DNA from: Bryum argenteum
Taxonomy: Eukaryota > Streptophyta > Bryopsida > Bryales > Bryaceae
Reading direction: 5' to 3'
DNA length: 64,000 nucleotides
Assembly (NCBI GenBank): GCA_037043015.1
Contig: CM073321.1
Location: 14,195,001-14,259,000, forward strand
Below, one piece after another: positions 47,357 through 59,160 of this stretch (its first letter is position 1; every line of letters starts with the position of its first letter). The translations under genes and the position numbers were made by a program. The notes under the pieces were generated by a model. The model ran no database searches. It saw only the letters and a list, made by a program, of their open reading frames with translations, and was not told the DNA's origin.

Positions 47357-47674
47357 TCAAGCATATATGCATCCGTATTTAAATAGGTCATTATGGCATT
47401 CTCGGAGGTTCTCTTCATTGTGAGACCGATGAATGTTGTGCCGATGTAGAGGAAAGAGCTTGTTGATGTAGCACCACTCCACATATCTCACACACATGGC
47501 AAAAGACCACGGCTCCGTCTTTTGCTCCGTCTTTTCCTCCCATCTTCTAAAAGCTAATATCTTTGGATTCTTCAAGATCTCTATGCGCTTCTTCCCAATC
47601 CTCTTCTTTATCTTCCGACCTTGGTCATGTGGCACCATGGATGTAGCAGCTACAACGGGTAGTGCCTCCATCAA
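47357..47674 (-). pseudogene. Cys/KYV-motif protein fragment, homologue of 2147-3388
   Basis: The frame encodes a basic stretch (KIKKRIGKKR), then SFAMCVRYVEWCYINKLFPL with a following H, and CHNDLF. This aligns with TMCKKYVKMYHIMKLWPRH and CKSDHF of the D1 protein. The Tyr/Gly/Asn-rich tail is not seen here. It sits between two clusters of palindrome D. Exon limits are uncertain and function is unknown. Confidence 0.45.
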
Positions 47675-47779
47675 AAATATCCGTAGAAACGCATATTTCT
47701 TCTACATGCAAGCAAGCAGCAACACTGAAGTCGATACTAGTCAGTGCGCGAAAGGAGGGACTCGCAAAGTGTGAAAATG

Positions 47780-48005
47780 GACTGCCGGTCGCCTTCTTAA
47801 TCACAGTAATATGGCGACCGGCAGTTGACAGAATCTGTACCGCCGGTTGCCTTGTGACCGATGTTCGCCCATCGGCACGACCGCCGGTCGCCCTGCCACA
47901 AGAGGTCGCTCTATCTGCACTGCCGGTCGCCCTTTTCTGCACCTTCGGTCGCCCTTCCGCACCGTTGGTCGCACTATCTGCACCGTCGGTTGCCCTATTT
48001 GCAAT
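47780..48005. repeat. second cluster of palindrome D variants
   Basis: Variants include ACTGCCGGTCGCC, GGCGACCGGCAGT, ACCGCCGGTTGCC, CGACCGCCGGTCGCC and ACCTTCGGTCGCC, about every 20-40 bp. They lie directly upstream of the gene at 47357-47674, as palindrome A variants lie upstream of the ParB-like gene. Confidence 0.7.
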
Positions 48006-49284
48006 CGGGAATTCTCCCTGTTTATGTTGATTGCGAGTCCATGAGGTTTTGTAGGAGCTCCTAGGAGGATGAGATGAGGATGAATATTGGATGGGGGAGG
48101 GATAAAAGAGCCCTATAGTGTATAATGTATTAGTTTAAAAATTAAGAAGGTACGCATAGGGTAGTAATTTCGGATCGTTGGTCCCATAGTTCTCATTTCA
48201 TAATCATTCAATTCATGAGAAATGGACACGAGAGGTCTAAATGGATAATAATGGATGGGAGGGAAGATGGGGTGAGAGTTTCTCATCCTCTTCGTAGGCA
48301 TTAATGGTATATATTTTTTTGTATGATGTATATTTTAACAAGTCATATTGTGCCTAACTATTTATAATAAACGATAAAATGTGAATTCATTTATAGAGCA
48401 TCGGTCTCCTCAATGCATGAAACACTTTAATGCATCTAACGATTTAATAGCTACAATCTTAGTTAGAATTTAATCCAGTTAGTCAATTTCTAGCATCTAG
48501 ATAAGATACCATCTTTGCACAAAAACTTCACCTCATGTTCTAACATCACATTCAAGAACAATTTGTAGTTTCTTCTGATATCAGTGGAGCCTTTAATGAA
48601 TTATAAGTTCTCTATGTACAATATCCGAGTATATGTATGCAAATAGATTATCCTTGCAATTAGTTTATTGCCCCATAACATTATAACATTGGTTAAAATG
48701 AGAGGGGGGAGGATTTTGAAGATTTTGGCGGGTTAAATAATAACGCCTTCTTATACAATTAAGTGCATATAGCCTAGTAATCACTGAGAGAAATAGTTGC
48801 TTACCAAATTAAAGGGTGATATATAACAAATTATATTTTTCGAGAAAAAATGAGTGACCAACATATGAAGGTAAATATTTTAAGTCAAGAAGAATAATCA
48901 TTTGCAGACATTCTAATCAACCAATTACTCAGGGTACTTTTGAAACCAATATTTGTTGAGAACTTTATGTTGAGAATTTTGATAATGTTGAGAATTTTAT
49001 TTTAAAATTGTGATTAAACTTGTACCGATCTAAATCCATATTACACAAGAGTATGCAATGAGCTTAAAATTTCATTTTTCATTTATCATGGTCACGGCTC
49101 TTGGCAAAATGCCCATGACCATGAGAATCATTTTCATTTGGGAATGAGAAATAGGAAGAACCGAGTGGAAATGAGAGGGAATGAGGGGGAATGAGGGGGA
49201 TTAAAGGGGGAATGGGAGAGATGCTTGAAGCGGTTAATTCAAAATTTGAATATTGAAGAAAGAGGAGCCAAAAACAAGAGCAAG
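48006..49284. other. gene-free AT-rich sequence with purine tract
   Basis: Mostly AT-rich, with no coding frame of protein-like composition. A purine-rich GAATGAGGGGG repeat lies at about 49160-49215. Confidence 0.4.
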
Positions 49285-49480
49285 AGCTCTCACGTAGTCG
49301 CCCCTGCAGAGTGCCGATTGCCCCGAACCGCTGCTGAGGCTGGACCTCTTCTGCAGCTGCACCGCCAATCGCTCCAGAAGTCTGCTGCAGCTGGACTGCC
49401 AGTCGCCCCGGATCGAGTCTTGCAAGAAATACTAAACCGCCAGTTGCTCTAATGATGTCGCCCTGACACCACCGGTCTTA
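49285..49480. repeat. degenerate palindrome D-like sites
   Basis: Variants such as ACCGCCAATCGCTCC, ACTGCCAGTCGCCCC and ACCGCCAGTTGCTCT mark the likely right part of region D2. Confidence 0.45.
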
Positions 49481-49497
49481 CAACAACAAGGTATTGA

Positions 49498-49770
49498 AAA
49501 GATGGGGATGCCGATGAAATATATGTTTGGGAATATCCTAATTGTGCTAAAGAAGAGGTTCAAGAGAGGGAGCATCATAATCCTCTTTTGGAAGGTTTTA
49601 TTGGTGACGTAGAGCACTTTCTTGTGGGTGAAACAAGCGTGCGGGATTCGGAGGTGACTAATGCACCTGTGAAACATGTCAAGGACCTACGAACAGAAGG
49701 AGAAGTCGATCTCATTGAACACATGGAGGTTCAAGGAATGTTTGGTGCACAAGGTTTTGGGTCAACCTGA
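49498..49770 (+). other. coding-like fragment next to the chromovirus
   Basis: An open stretch of about 90 codons (EIYVWEYPNCAKEEVQEREH and on to LIEHMEVQGMFGAQGF) ends with a stop 2 bp before the LTR at 49773. Codon use looks protein-like but I do not recognise it. It could be a last exon of a D2 gene or a gene shortened by the retroelement. Confidence 0.35.
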
Positions 49771-49772
49771 AG

Positions 49773-51063
49773 TGTCGCAACCCTTGCTAGCTCACCTTGG
49801 CTTACACCAACTTTTTCCCAACTCTAGCAAGTGTCACGAGCGCTAACTCTGCACATCCCCCACATGCACAAAGTTAGCTCTCCATACCAACCACCAAGCT
49901 CACTGCTTGGTTATCAATCCCTCTTACTCATGCAACCGGGACTCAACCCCTTCGTAGGTAGCCAATGGTTAGGTGCGGACTTCCACTTATGTCCAAGGCC
50001 CAACTTGGTGGCACTCCCATACCACGCGGCCTAACCGCACTTGGTGGTGTCTCCTCACCACCGCCCATGACCACCATGGTGACCCCAAGGCCACCAAGTA
50101 ATCACAACGCCGGCGGTGAGACACCACCCCACATCGGTAGCACTCATGGTCCTCATTTTGCCTATATGAGTCCCCGTGGTGAAGCCCCAACACTAGCTCC
50201 CCCACCGGGACTCACCTTGTCCTTATGAGCCACCGTGGTGAAGCCCCAACACTAGCTCCACCCACCGTGCCTCATTTTGCACTTTGAGTCCCCATGGTGG
50301 AGCCCCAACACTAGCTCCACCCATTGGGACTCACCTTGGCTTGGGAGTCCCCATGGTGAGGCCCCAACACTAGCCACACCACTCGGGACTCCCACCTTGG
50401 TCACCACCAAGGCACCATGGGAGTGGGGAGGAGACCAGCCCTCCCCATAGTATACTCTGTGGGATTCGGCAGCCCCTGGTCCTAGGTGAAGGGCTGGACC
50501 CTCACACCTCTTAGTTTTGGAAGACCACCCAATCTCCCAATGCCTTAGCCGCTGGAAGGCCCGGAGACTTCCCGAACCTTCCAGGGCTCGTATCTACCTC
50601 GTCCCGCATCCAAACGCGACGAGCGACCACTCTATCGACATCTACTCGTCAAGTAGATGCCGATAGACACCTTACTTGCCTCATTCCGACAAGTATTGAG
50701 GGAGTTATGCCCCTCTGAAGATTCGGGAGTCCCGGGCCAGCTTCCCAGTCCAGCACTGTCCCTGGACAGCACTCCCTTTAGTCCCACAATCTTCCAACTC
50801 CCATAACTTTTAGCTCACACCTCCAAATGAGGTGCTCCTTAGCATCCCGGAATCGTGGCAACATGAGCTTCCATAATCTCATGTCCATTCCCTCGTGGCT
50901 CCTAGTCTCCGTGGGTGAGAGGCGTCTCCAACGCCCGGGGTCCTCTCCCACACTAGGCCCACTTAGGTTCCCTTCACCTTGGCACCCCAAGGCCCGGGCG
51001 TCACTCCGGTGTCCCCTTGGGCCCTTGGTGTTGCGGGCACTCCTAAAGGAGAGGTGCGCGACA
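49773..51063 (-). repeat. chromovirus LTR 1 (3' LTR of copy 1)
   Basis: 1291 bp, nearly identical to 56532-57825 and 57869-59160. It contains internal GTGGTGAAGCCCCAACACTAGCTCC repeats of about 60 bp (50175-50390), which are shared by all copies. Confidence 0.93.
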
Positions 51064-54000
51064 CTCACCCCCACCTAATGGAGTCGATGCCCTCATCGAC
51101 TATACTTGTAGTCGGTCACACCAACTCTTGGGTTGCCATCCCCATTGGTGCAAAGATTGTGTTTCACCAGGGCGCGACCCCACAATGCACTCTCAAACTT
51201 TGGCAAAGTCTCAAAGGTGTCGTCACTAGGTGGTCCGTTTAGAACCCCGGACTTCTTCCAAGGCAACTAAATTACTCTAGACCCACCTACTTTGAGACCC
51301 TCTTGGATTGCCCTTACCTTGGCTCTCCAAGTTAGGCTCCACTAGCCTAACACTTCTTCCTTGACTACTAGGCTGGACCTCAATGCTTCCACCAAGTTGT
51401 CTTGGTTGCAAACCCAAGATGGCTTTTACACCACGACTCGATCGCACGGGGTAATGCCAAGTTCCGCCCAACTCGGATCCCACTATCTCTTTCAAGGCAT
51501 GGGTTCATGACTCCCATGCACTAGCTTGCACTAGTTTGTGGGAGTGGCGCTTTTATGAGCACGCGCCATTACCTTGTCCCCGCCCGGACAAGCCCAAGGC
51601 CAAGGGACTTCATGGTTTTATCCACTCTTTCTCCTAGCCTTGGTCCCCATTACTCGGCCTTCCCAACTCGGTTTCACATCTCTATTCCCCCTCTTCCACC
51701 AACTTAGCACAAGTACAAGACTAGGACTCCATCTCATACTCTTCTCTTTGCACACACCAAAGCCAAACTTTATTGCCAAATCCAAAGAACAAGTACAAGT
51801 GTTGTGGATCTACGCCCAAGCTACAAGTCATCCTCCCCACTACGGAGATTGATGTCCTCATCAATGCCTACGTTGCTTCTTGTTGGAGCTCCTATTCTTC
51901 TCAAAGTTCTCCACCACCTCCTTAGCATTCACCATGTCCTTTGCCGCCACCCACGTTGCTTCTTTCTCGTGGTATCCTCGCCACTTCACAAGGTATTCCT
52001 TGCTCTTGTTTTTGAGGTTCCTACTCTTGAGGATGGCCTCTACCTCATATTCCAAATGTTGTCCAACCAACTCTGGTGGTGGCCGAATCACTTGCTTGCG
52101 ATCCGGCCACAAGGTATCCTCCTTGAATGGCTTTAACAATGAAACATGGAATGTTGGATGCACTTTGATCTCGGGTGGTAGCTCCAACTTATACACATCT
52201 TTGAACACCCGTTCCACAATGGGAAACGGACCCGCAAACTTGGACATGAACTTTGGAGTGAGGCCTTCGGGCATGGTGAAGTTCTTCACATTCAACAACA
52301 CCTTTTGTCCCACCTCATACTCCACTTCACGTCTTCCGGCATTGACTTGCTTCTCATAGCGCCTTCTTGCCTTCTCCAACAACAACTTGGTTTTTTCCAA
52401 CATATGTTCCCGCTTCTTGGCCAAGTCTTCACCATCTTGGTTGAACTCTGGTGTTGAATGTGCCCCCTCGAGAGCTAAGTCGGCGGGTTGGAGTGGCTCC
52501 ACTCCATAGGCCACTTTGAAAGGTGACTCCTTAGTCGCCGAGTGTGTGGCCGCATTGTAATCGAACTCCGCCAACCCCACATAGTCTACCCAATCACGTT
52601 GGTCCGCACTCACAAAGTTCCTCAAGTATTGGTTCAAGACCCCATTCACCCTTTCAGTTTGCCCATCTGTTTGGGGATGAAAGGCAGTGCTAAATGTCAA
52701 CTTGGTTCCCACCTTCCTAAAGAAGTGTCTCCAAAATGCACTTGTGAACTTTGGGTCTCGATCTGACACAATCACTCTTGGCAACCCGTGATGCTTCCAC
52801 CATGCATCGAGAAAGATCTTGGCGGTCTCAAGCGCGATTCTAGGTTCCTCTAGTTGGCACCATATGAGCCAACTTGCTAAACCGATCCACCATCACTAAG
52901 ATGGCATCATACCCTTGCGACTCGGGAAGGCTTGTGATGAAGTCCATAGACACACTATGCCAAGGACCCGGCGGAATTGGCAATGGTTGCAACAAGCCCG
53001 CTTGCTTTTGATATGAAGCCCGGTTAAGTTGGCACTTCACACAAGTCTTCACAAAGTGGGTTATGTCATCTTTCATCCCCGGCCAATAGTACCTCCTTGA
53101 CACCGTTGCAATGGTAGCCTTTTCTCCCCTATGGCCGGCTATGGGACTATCATGTTCCTCCTTCAAAACCAACAATCTAAGCTTGCCTTGAGGAACATAC
53201 ACCCTACTTTGCTTATACTTGAGCAATCCATTCACCAACTTGATCTCCTTGAGCTTCTTGCCCTTCCTAAGATCACCAAGCATTTGTTGTGCCTCGGGGT
53301 CCTTCATGTACCCCTCTCTTATCCGCCGTTCCCAATTGCCTTCACCCTTATACATGAGCCGCAAGACTTGGGTGGTGCTCATGGCATGAAACTCTTCCTT
53401 TCTACTTAGCGCATCCGGCACCACATTGTCACGGCCCGGTTTGTGGATCAAGTCCACATTCATGAGCGCCAAAGCATCATGCCACCTCAATTGTTTGGCA
53501 CTCATTTGTGCTTGTGTCTCAAAATACTTCAAAGACACATTATCGGTGTAGACCTTAGTCTTGTGCAACCCCAAGTAATGTTGCCATGTCTTCAAACAAT
53601 GCACCACCGCAAAGAGCTCCTTCTCGTGAGTTGGCCATCTCCTTTGACACCCATCCAACTTCTTGCTCTCATAGGCAATTGGCCTACCATCTTGCATCAA
53701 GACGCCTCCAATGGCAAAGTCACTTGCATCTGTGTGGACCTCAAAGGGCTTATCAAACTCAGGGAACTTCAACACTGGTGGAGATGACAACTTGTTCTTG
53801 AGTTCCTCAAAGGCTTGGTAGCAAAATTCATCCCATACTTGGTTCACCCATTTTTTCAACAAGTCGGACAAAGGCTTGGCAATCTTAGAGAAGTTGCGTA
53901 TGAAGCGGCGATAGTAGTTTGCTAGGCCAAGGAATGACCTAAGTCCCTTTTGTGTAGAAGGCCGCTTCCACTCTTGAATTGCCTTCACCTTCTTCATGTC

Positions 54001-56531
54001 CGGCTTGATTCCATCTCTGGTAACCACATGGCCCAAGAACTCCATCTCAAGTTGTGCAAACTCACTCTTTTCCCCGTTAGCATAAAGCTTGTTGTCTCTA
54101 AGCTTCATGAGTACTGCCTCAAGGTGCCTTGCATGTTCCTCGGCCGTCTTGGAAAACACCAAGATGTCATCGATGTAGACAATCACAAAGTCATCCATTT
54201 CCTCTCGAAAGATGGTGTTCATAAGGGTTGTGAATGTTGAGGGTGCATTGCACAACCCAAAGGGCATCACAAGGAACTCATAAGACCCATACCTTGTGCG
54301 GCACGCGGTCTTTTCCACATCCGCATCCGCAATGCGGATTTGGTAGTAACCCGACTTCAAGTCTATGCGACTAAAGTACTTAGCTCCCGCCAATCTATCA
54401 AAGAGATCATCAATTCGAGGCAAAGGGTAGTTGTTCTTGATGGTCACCTTATTCAAGGCCCTATAATCAATGCACATCCTAAGCTTGCCATCCTTCTTGT
54501 CCACAAAGAGGACCGGTGCACCATATGGTGACTTGCTTGGTCTCACATAACCCCTTTCCAACAAGTCGTTTAGTTGCTTCTTTAGCTCCATCAACTCTTT
54601 TTGGTTTAACCGATAAGGTGCCTTAGAAGGTGGCTCGGCTCCGGTAGCACCTCGATCTTGTGATCCACTTCTCTTCTTGGGGGTAGCTCTTTGGGTAACT
54701 CATTGGTAAGCACATCCTTGTACTTGGCCAACACCTCTTGAATTTCTTTGGGAAGTGGTTGTTGCACCCCCTTCCCCTCATGCCCAAGTTGCTCTTCACG
54801 AGCCATCACCACAAATTGATGTTCCAACATTTGGTCTAAAGAGACCAAGTTTAATTTGCCCCCGCTATTGAAGGGCCACGAGTTAACTTCAACACTAACT
54901 CCTTGCCATCACGGCGCACCACTAACCGTCTTTGGCTTGCGCCTCACATCCACCGCGTGTGCGCCTCAAGAAGGTATCCCCTAAGATGAGGTCTACCTCA
55001 TCCATCTCACATAATGTGAAATTCTCAACAAACTCCAATGTCCCACACTTCAAGGTCACTTGCAACGCCACTTCCTCCGTCTTGTGCGGTTCGCCCTTTG
55101 CAAAACGCACATTGATGGGCTTGCTTGCCTTTTGCGTGTGGCAAGCCCAACTCCTTGCTAGTTTGGGACTCATGAAGGAGTGCGTTGCCCTGTATCAACC
55201 AAACATGAGACATCTTTGTCCTTCACTTGGGCCTCAAGAAACAAGAGGCCCGGCCTTGGCTTGAGGCTACTTGCCTTGGCCACAAAACCTCCTTCTAGTA
55301 TGCGGTCTTCAACACAAGCAAGACTTGCAATGGTACTCACCTTCTTGTCGGGGCACTCCGCAATGAAGTGGCCAATCTTGCCACAACCATGGCACCTCTT
55401 GGCCTTGGTGTCATCACCTTTGTCTCCCCCTTTAGATGGCTTTCCCCCTTGGTGTTCCCTTTTGTTAGAGGCTCCACCATCCACTTGTCCCTTGTGTTTG
55501 TTGCCAAAGCCAAACTTCTTGCGCTCTTTGCCTCGAGCCGCATTCCTATTTGATCCGCTTTGTTGAGAGGGGCCACTTGACTTCCTCTCGGGTCCATCAC
55601 CTCAATCCTTTCAACAATCTTGATGATGCCCGCCACATCCTCAGGAAGTTTTGGGAACTTGAACAAGGCATCCACCACCCACTTTTGAAGCCCACCCAAA
55701 AAGATGCACTTCTTAGAGAACTCATCCATCTTGGGTGTGGCATTCATTTGGGCATTGAAGTCACGCACATAGGCCTTGAGAGACCCAGTGTGCCTCATTT
55801 GCACCAAGTTCATGCCTTCCCTCAACTCCCGATACTACGGTGTGAAGCGTTCACTCAACAAGTCTTTGAAGCCACCCCAAGTCAAGTTTGCCACCAACTC
55901 CGGCTCTTGCTCCTTTTTGCTTGTCCACCATTGAAGAGCATGATCCTTGAGAAATGTCACCGCAATGGAAACCTTGTCCTCCTCATCCGGCTTTTGGACA
56001 TCATAGTAGTTATCCATCTCAAGAAGGAATTCCTTCACCTTCCTTGCCTTACCAAGTCCCGAAGGTGCTTGGCATGTTTACCTTAGCCAACTTTTTGGTG
56101 GAAGATGAAGGTCGGGACCCTTGCATCATGAGGTGTTCAATCAACCTCTCTTGGCGATCCCTTTCTTCCTTCCCACGCTTGAGCTCTTGATTCACGGAGT
56201 CCATGAACTCAAGCATTCTCATTTGGAAAGCCAATTGAGGATCTTGTTTTTCCACCCCTTGGGAAGACTCTAGGCGTTTCGACCTAGAGCGCTCCTCTTC
56301 ACCCAAGGGCTCCTCTTGAAGTGACAATTCCATTTGCTCATTGCCCTCACTAGTGGCAGCTTGCTCATTGGAGTCATGAGAATGAGCCTCACTTGTAGGA
56401 TCGGGGTCTTTGTTCCCCCTCGTGCGTGGCCGCTTGGAAGCTCCAGGCTCATCACCCTCAATGGTCTTCTTCTTGCCCATTGCTCCTCACAACTTTGCAC
56501 TTGGGTACTAAAAGCCTGCTCTGATACCAAG

Positions 56532-57825
56532 TGTCGCAACCCTTGCTAGCTCACCTTAGCTTACACCAACTTTTTCCCAACTCTAGCAAGTGTCACGAGC
56601 GCTAACTCTGCACATCCCCCACATGCACAAAGTTAGCTCTCCATACCAACCACCAAGCTCACCGCTTGGTTATCAATCCCTCCTACTCATGCAACCGGGA
56701 CTCAACCCCTTCGTAGGTAGCCAATGGTTAGGTGCGGACTTCCACTTATGTCCAAGGCCCAACTTGGTGGCACTCCCATACCACGCGGCCTAACCGCACT
56801 TGGTGGTGTCTCCTCACCACCGCCCATGACCACCATGGTGACCCCAAGGCCACCAAGTAATCACAACGCCGGCGGTGAGACACCACCCCACATCGGTAGC
56901 ACTCATGGTCCTCATTTTGCCCATATGAGTCCCCGTGGTGAAGCCCCAACACTAGCTCCCCCACCGGGACTCACCTTGTCCTTATGAGCCACCGTGGTGA
57001 AGCCCCAACACTAGCTCCACCCACCGTGCCTCATTTTGCACTTTGAGTCCCCATGGTGGAGCCCCAACACTAGCTCCACCCATTGGGACTCACCTTGGCT
57101 TGGGAGTCCCCATGGTGAGGCCCCAACACTAGCCACACCACTCGGGACTCCCACCTTGGTCACCACCAAGGCACCATGGGAGTGGGGAGGAGACCAGCCC
57201 TCCCCATAGTATACTCTGTGGGATTCGGCAGCCCCCTGGTCCTAGGTGAAGGGCTGGACCCTCACACCTCTTAGTTTTGGAAGACCACCCAATCTCCCAA
57301 TGCCTTAGCCGCTGGAAGGCCCCGGGAGACTTCCCGAACCTTCCAGGGCTCGTATCTACCTCGTCCCGCATCCAAACGCGACGAGCGACCACTCTATCGA
57401 CATCTACTCGTCAAGTAGATGCCGATAGACACCTTACTTGCCTCAATCCGACAAGTATTGAGGGAGTTATGCCCTCTGAAGATTCGGGAGTCCCGGGCCA
57501 GCTTCCCAGTCCAGCACTGTCCCTGGACAGCACTCCCTTTAGTCCCACAATCTTCCAACTCCCATAACTTTTAGCTCACACCTCCAAATGAGGTGCTCCT
57601 TAGCATCCCGGAATCGTGGCAACATGAGCTTCCATAATCTCATGTCCATTCCCTCGTGGCTCCTAGTCTCCGTGGGTGAGAGGCGTCTCCAACGCCCGGG
57701 GTCCTCTCCCACACTAGGCCCACTTAGGTTCCCTTCACCTTGGCACCCCAAGGCCCGGGCGTCACTCCGGTGTCCCCCTTGGGCCCTTGGTGTTGCGGGC
57801 ACTCCTCAAGGAGAGGTGCGCGACA
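56532..57825 (-). repeat. chromovirus LTR 2
   Basis: 1294 bp; the 5' LTR of copy 1 on the minus strand. Joined on its right to a 43-bp leader piece and then to LTR 3. Confidence 0.93.
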
Positions 57826-57868
57826 ACAACTTTGCACTTGGGTACTAAAAGCCTGCTCTGATACCAAG
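57826..57868 (-). other. 43-bp isolated leader with primer-binding site
   Basis: Identical to the leader beside LTR 2 (56489-56531), including TGGTATCAGAGC, but here it lies between two LTRs with no coding region. Confidence 0.9.
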
Positions 57869-59160
57869 TGTCGCAACCCTTGCTAGCTCACCTTAGCTTA
57901 CACCAACTTTTTCCCAACTCTAGCAAGTGTCACGAGCGCTAACTCTGCACATCCCCCACATGCACAAAGTTAGCTCTCCATACCAACCACCAAGCTCACC
58001 GCTTGGTTATCAATCCCTCCTACTCATGCAACCGGGACTCAACCCCTTCGTAGGTAGCCAATGGTTAGGTGCGGACTTCCACTTATGTCCAAGGCCCAAC
58101 TTGGTGGCACTCCCATACCACGCGGCCTAACCGCACTTGGTGGTGTCTCCTCACCACCGCCCATGACCACCATGGTGACCCCAAGGCCACCAAGTAATCA
58201 CAACGCCGGCGGTGAGACACCACCCCACATCGGTAGCACTCATGGTCCTCATTTTGCCCATATGAGTCCCCGTGGTGAAGCCCCAACACTAGCTCCCCAC
58301 CGGGACTCACCTTGTCCTTATGAGCCACCGTGGTGAAGCCCCAACACTAGCTCCACCCACCGTGCCTCATTTTGCACTTTGAGTCCCCATGGTGGAGCCC
58401 CAACACTAGCTCCACCCATTGGGACTCACCTTGGCTTGGGAGTCCCCATGGTGAGGCCCCAACACTAGCCACACCACTCGGGACTCCCACCTTGGTCACC
58501 ACCAAGGCACCATGGGAGTGGGGAGGGAGACCAGCCCTCCCCATAGTATACTCTGTGGGATTCGGCAGCCCCTGGTCCTAGGTGAAGGGCTGGACCCTCA
58601 CACCTCTTAGTTTTGGAAGACCACCCAATCTCCCAATGCCTTAGCCGCTGGAAGGCCCGGGAGACTTCCCGAACCTTCCAGGGCTCGTATCTACCTCGTC
58701 CCGCATCCAAACGCGACGAGCGACCACTCTATCGACATCTACTCGTCAAGTAGATGCCGATAGACACCTTACTTGCCTCAATCCGACAAGTATTGAGGGA
58801 GTTATGCCCTCTGAAGATTCGGGAGTCCCGGGCCAGCTTCCCAGTCCAGCACTGTCCCTGGACAGCACTCCCTTTAGTCCCACAATCTTCCAACTCCCAT
58901 AACTTTTAGCTCACACCTCCAAATGAGGTGCTCCTTAGCATCCCGGAATCGTGGCAACATGAGCTTCCATAATCTCATGTCCATTCCCTCGTGGCTCCTA
59001 GTCTCCGTGGGTGAGAGGCGTCTCCAACGCCCGGGGTCCTCTCCCACACTAGGCCCACTTAGGTTCCCTTCACCTTGGCACCCCAAGGCCCGGGCGTCAC
59101 TCCGGTGTCCCCCTTGGGCCCTTGGTGTTGCGGGCACTCCTCAAGGAGAGGTGCGCGACA
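57869..59160 (-). repeat. chromovirus LTR 3 (3' LTR of copy 2)
   Basis: 1292 bp, nearly identical to LTRs 1 and 2. Confidence 0.93.

Larger units (their letters stand above)
49773..57825 (-). mobile_element. chromovirus (chromodomain Ty3/gypsy) copy 1, young
   Basis: LTRs are 49773-51063 and 56532-57825 (TGTCGCGCACC...GGTTGCGACA on the minus strand). The primer-binding site TGGTATCAGAGC (initiator-Met tRNA) lies at 56518-56529 and a purine tract at 51064-51080. Minus-strand parts: gag about 56480-55170 with a CCHC knuckle (CHGCGKIGHFIAEC), protease about 55250-54920, reverse transcriptase and RNase H about 54850-53400, integrase about 53200-52300, chromodomain (KEYLVKWRGYHEKEATWV) ending at 51861. 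It looks nearly whole with a few breaks. LTRs differ at only a handful of sites, so the insertion is very recent. Confidence 0.93.
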
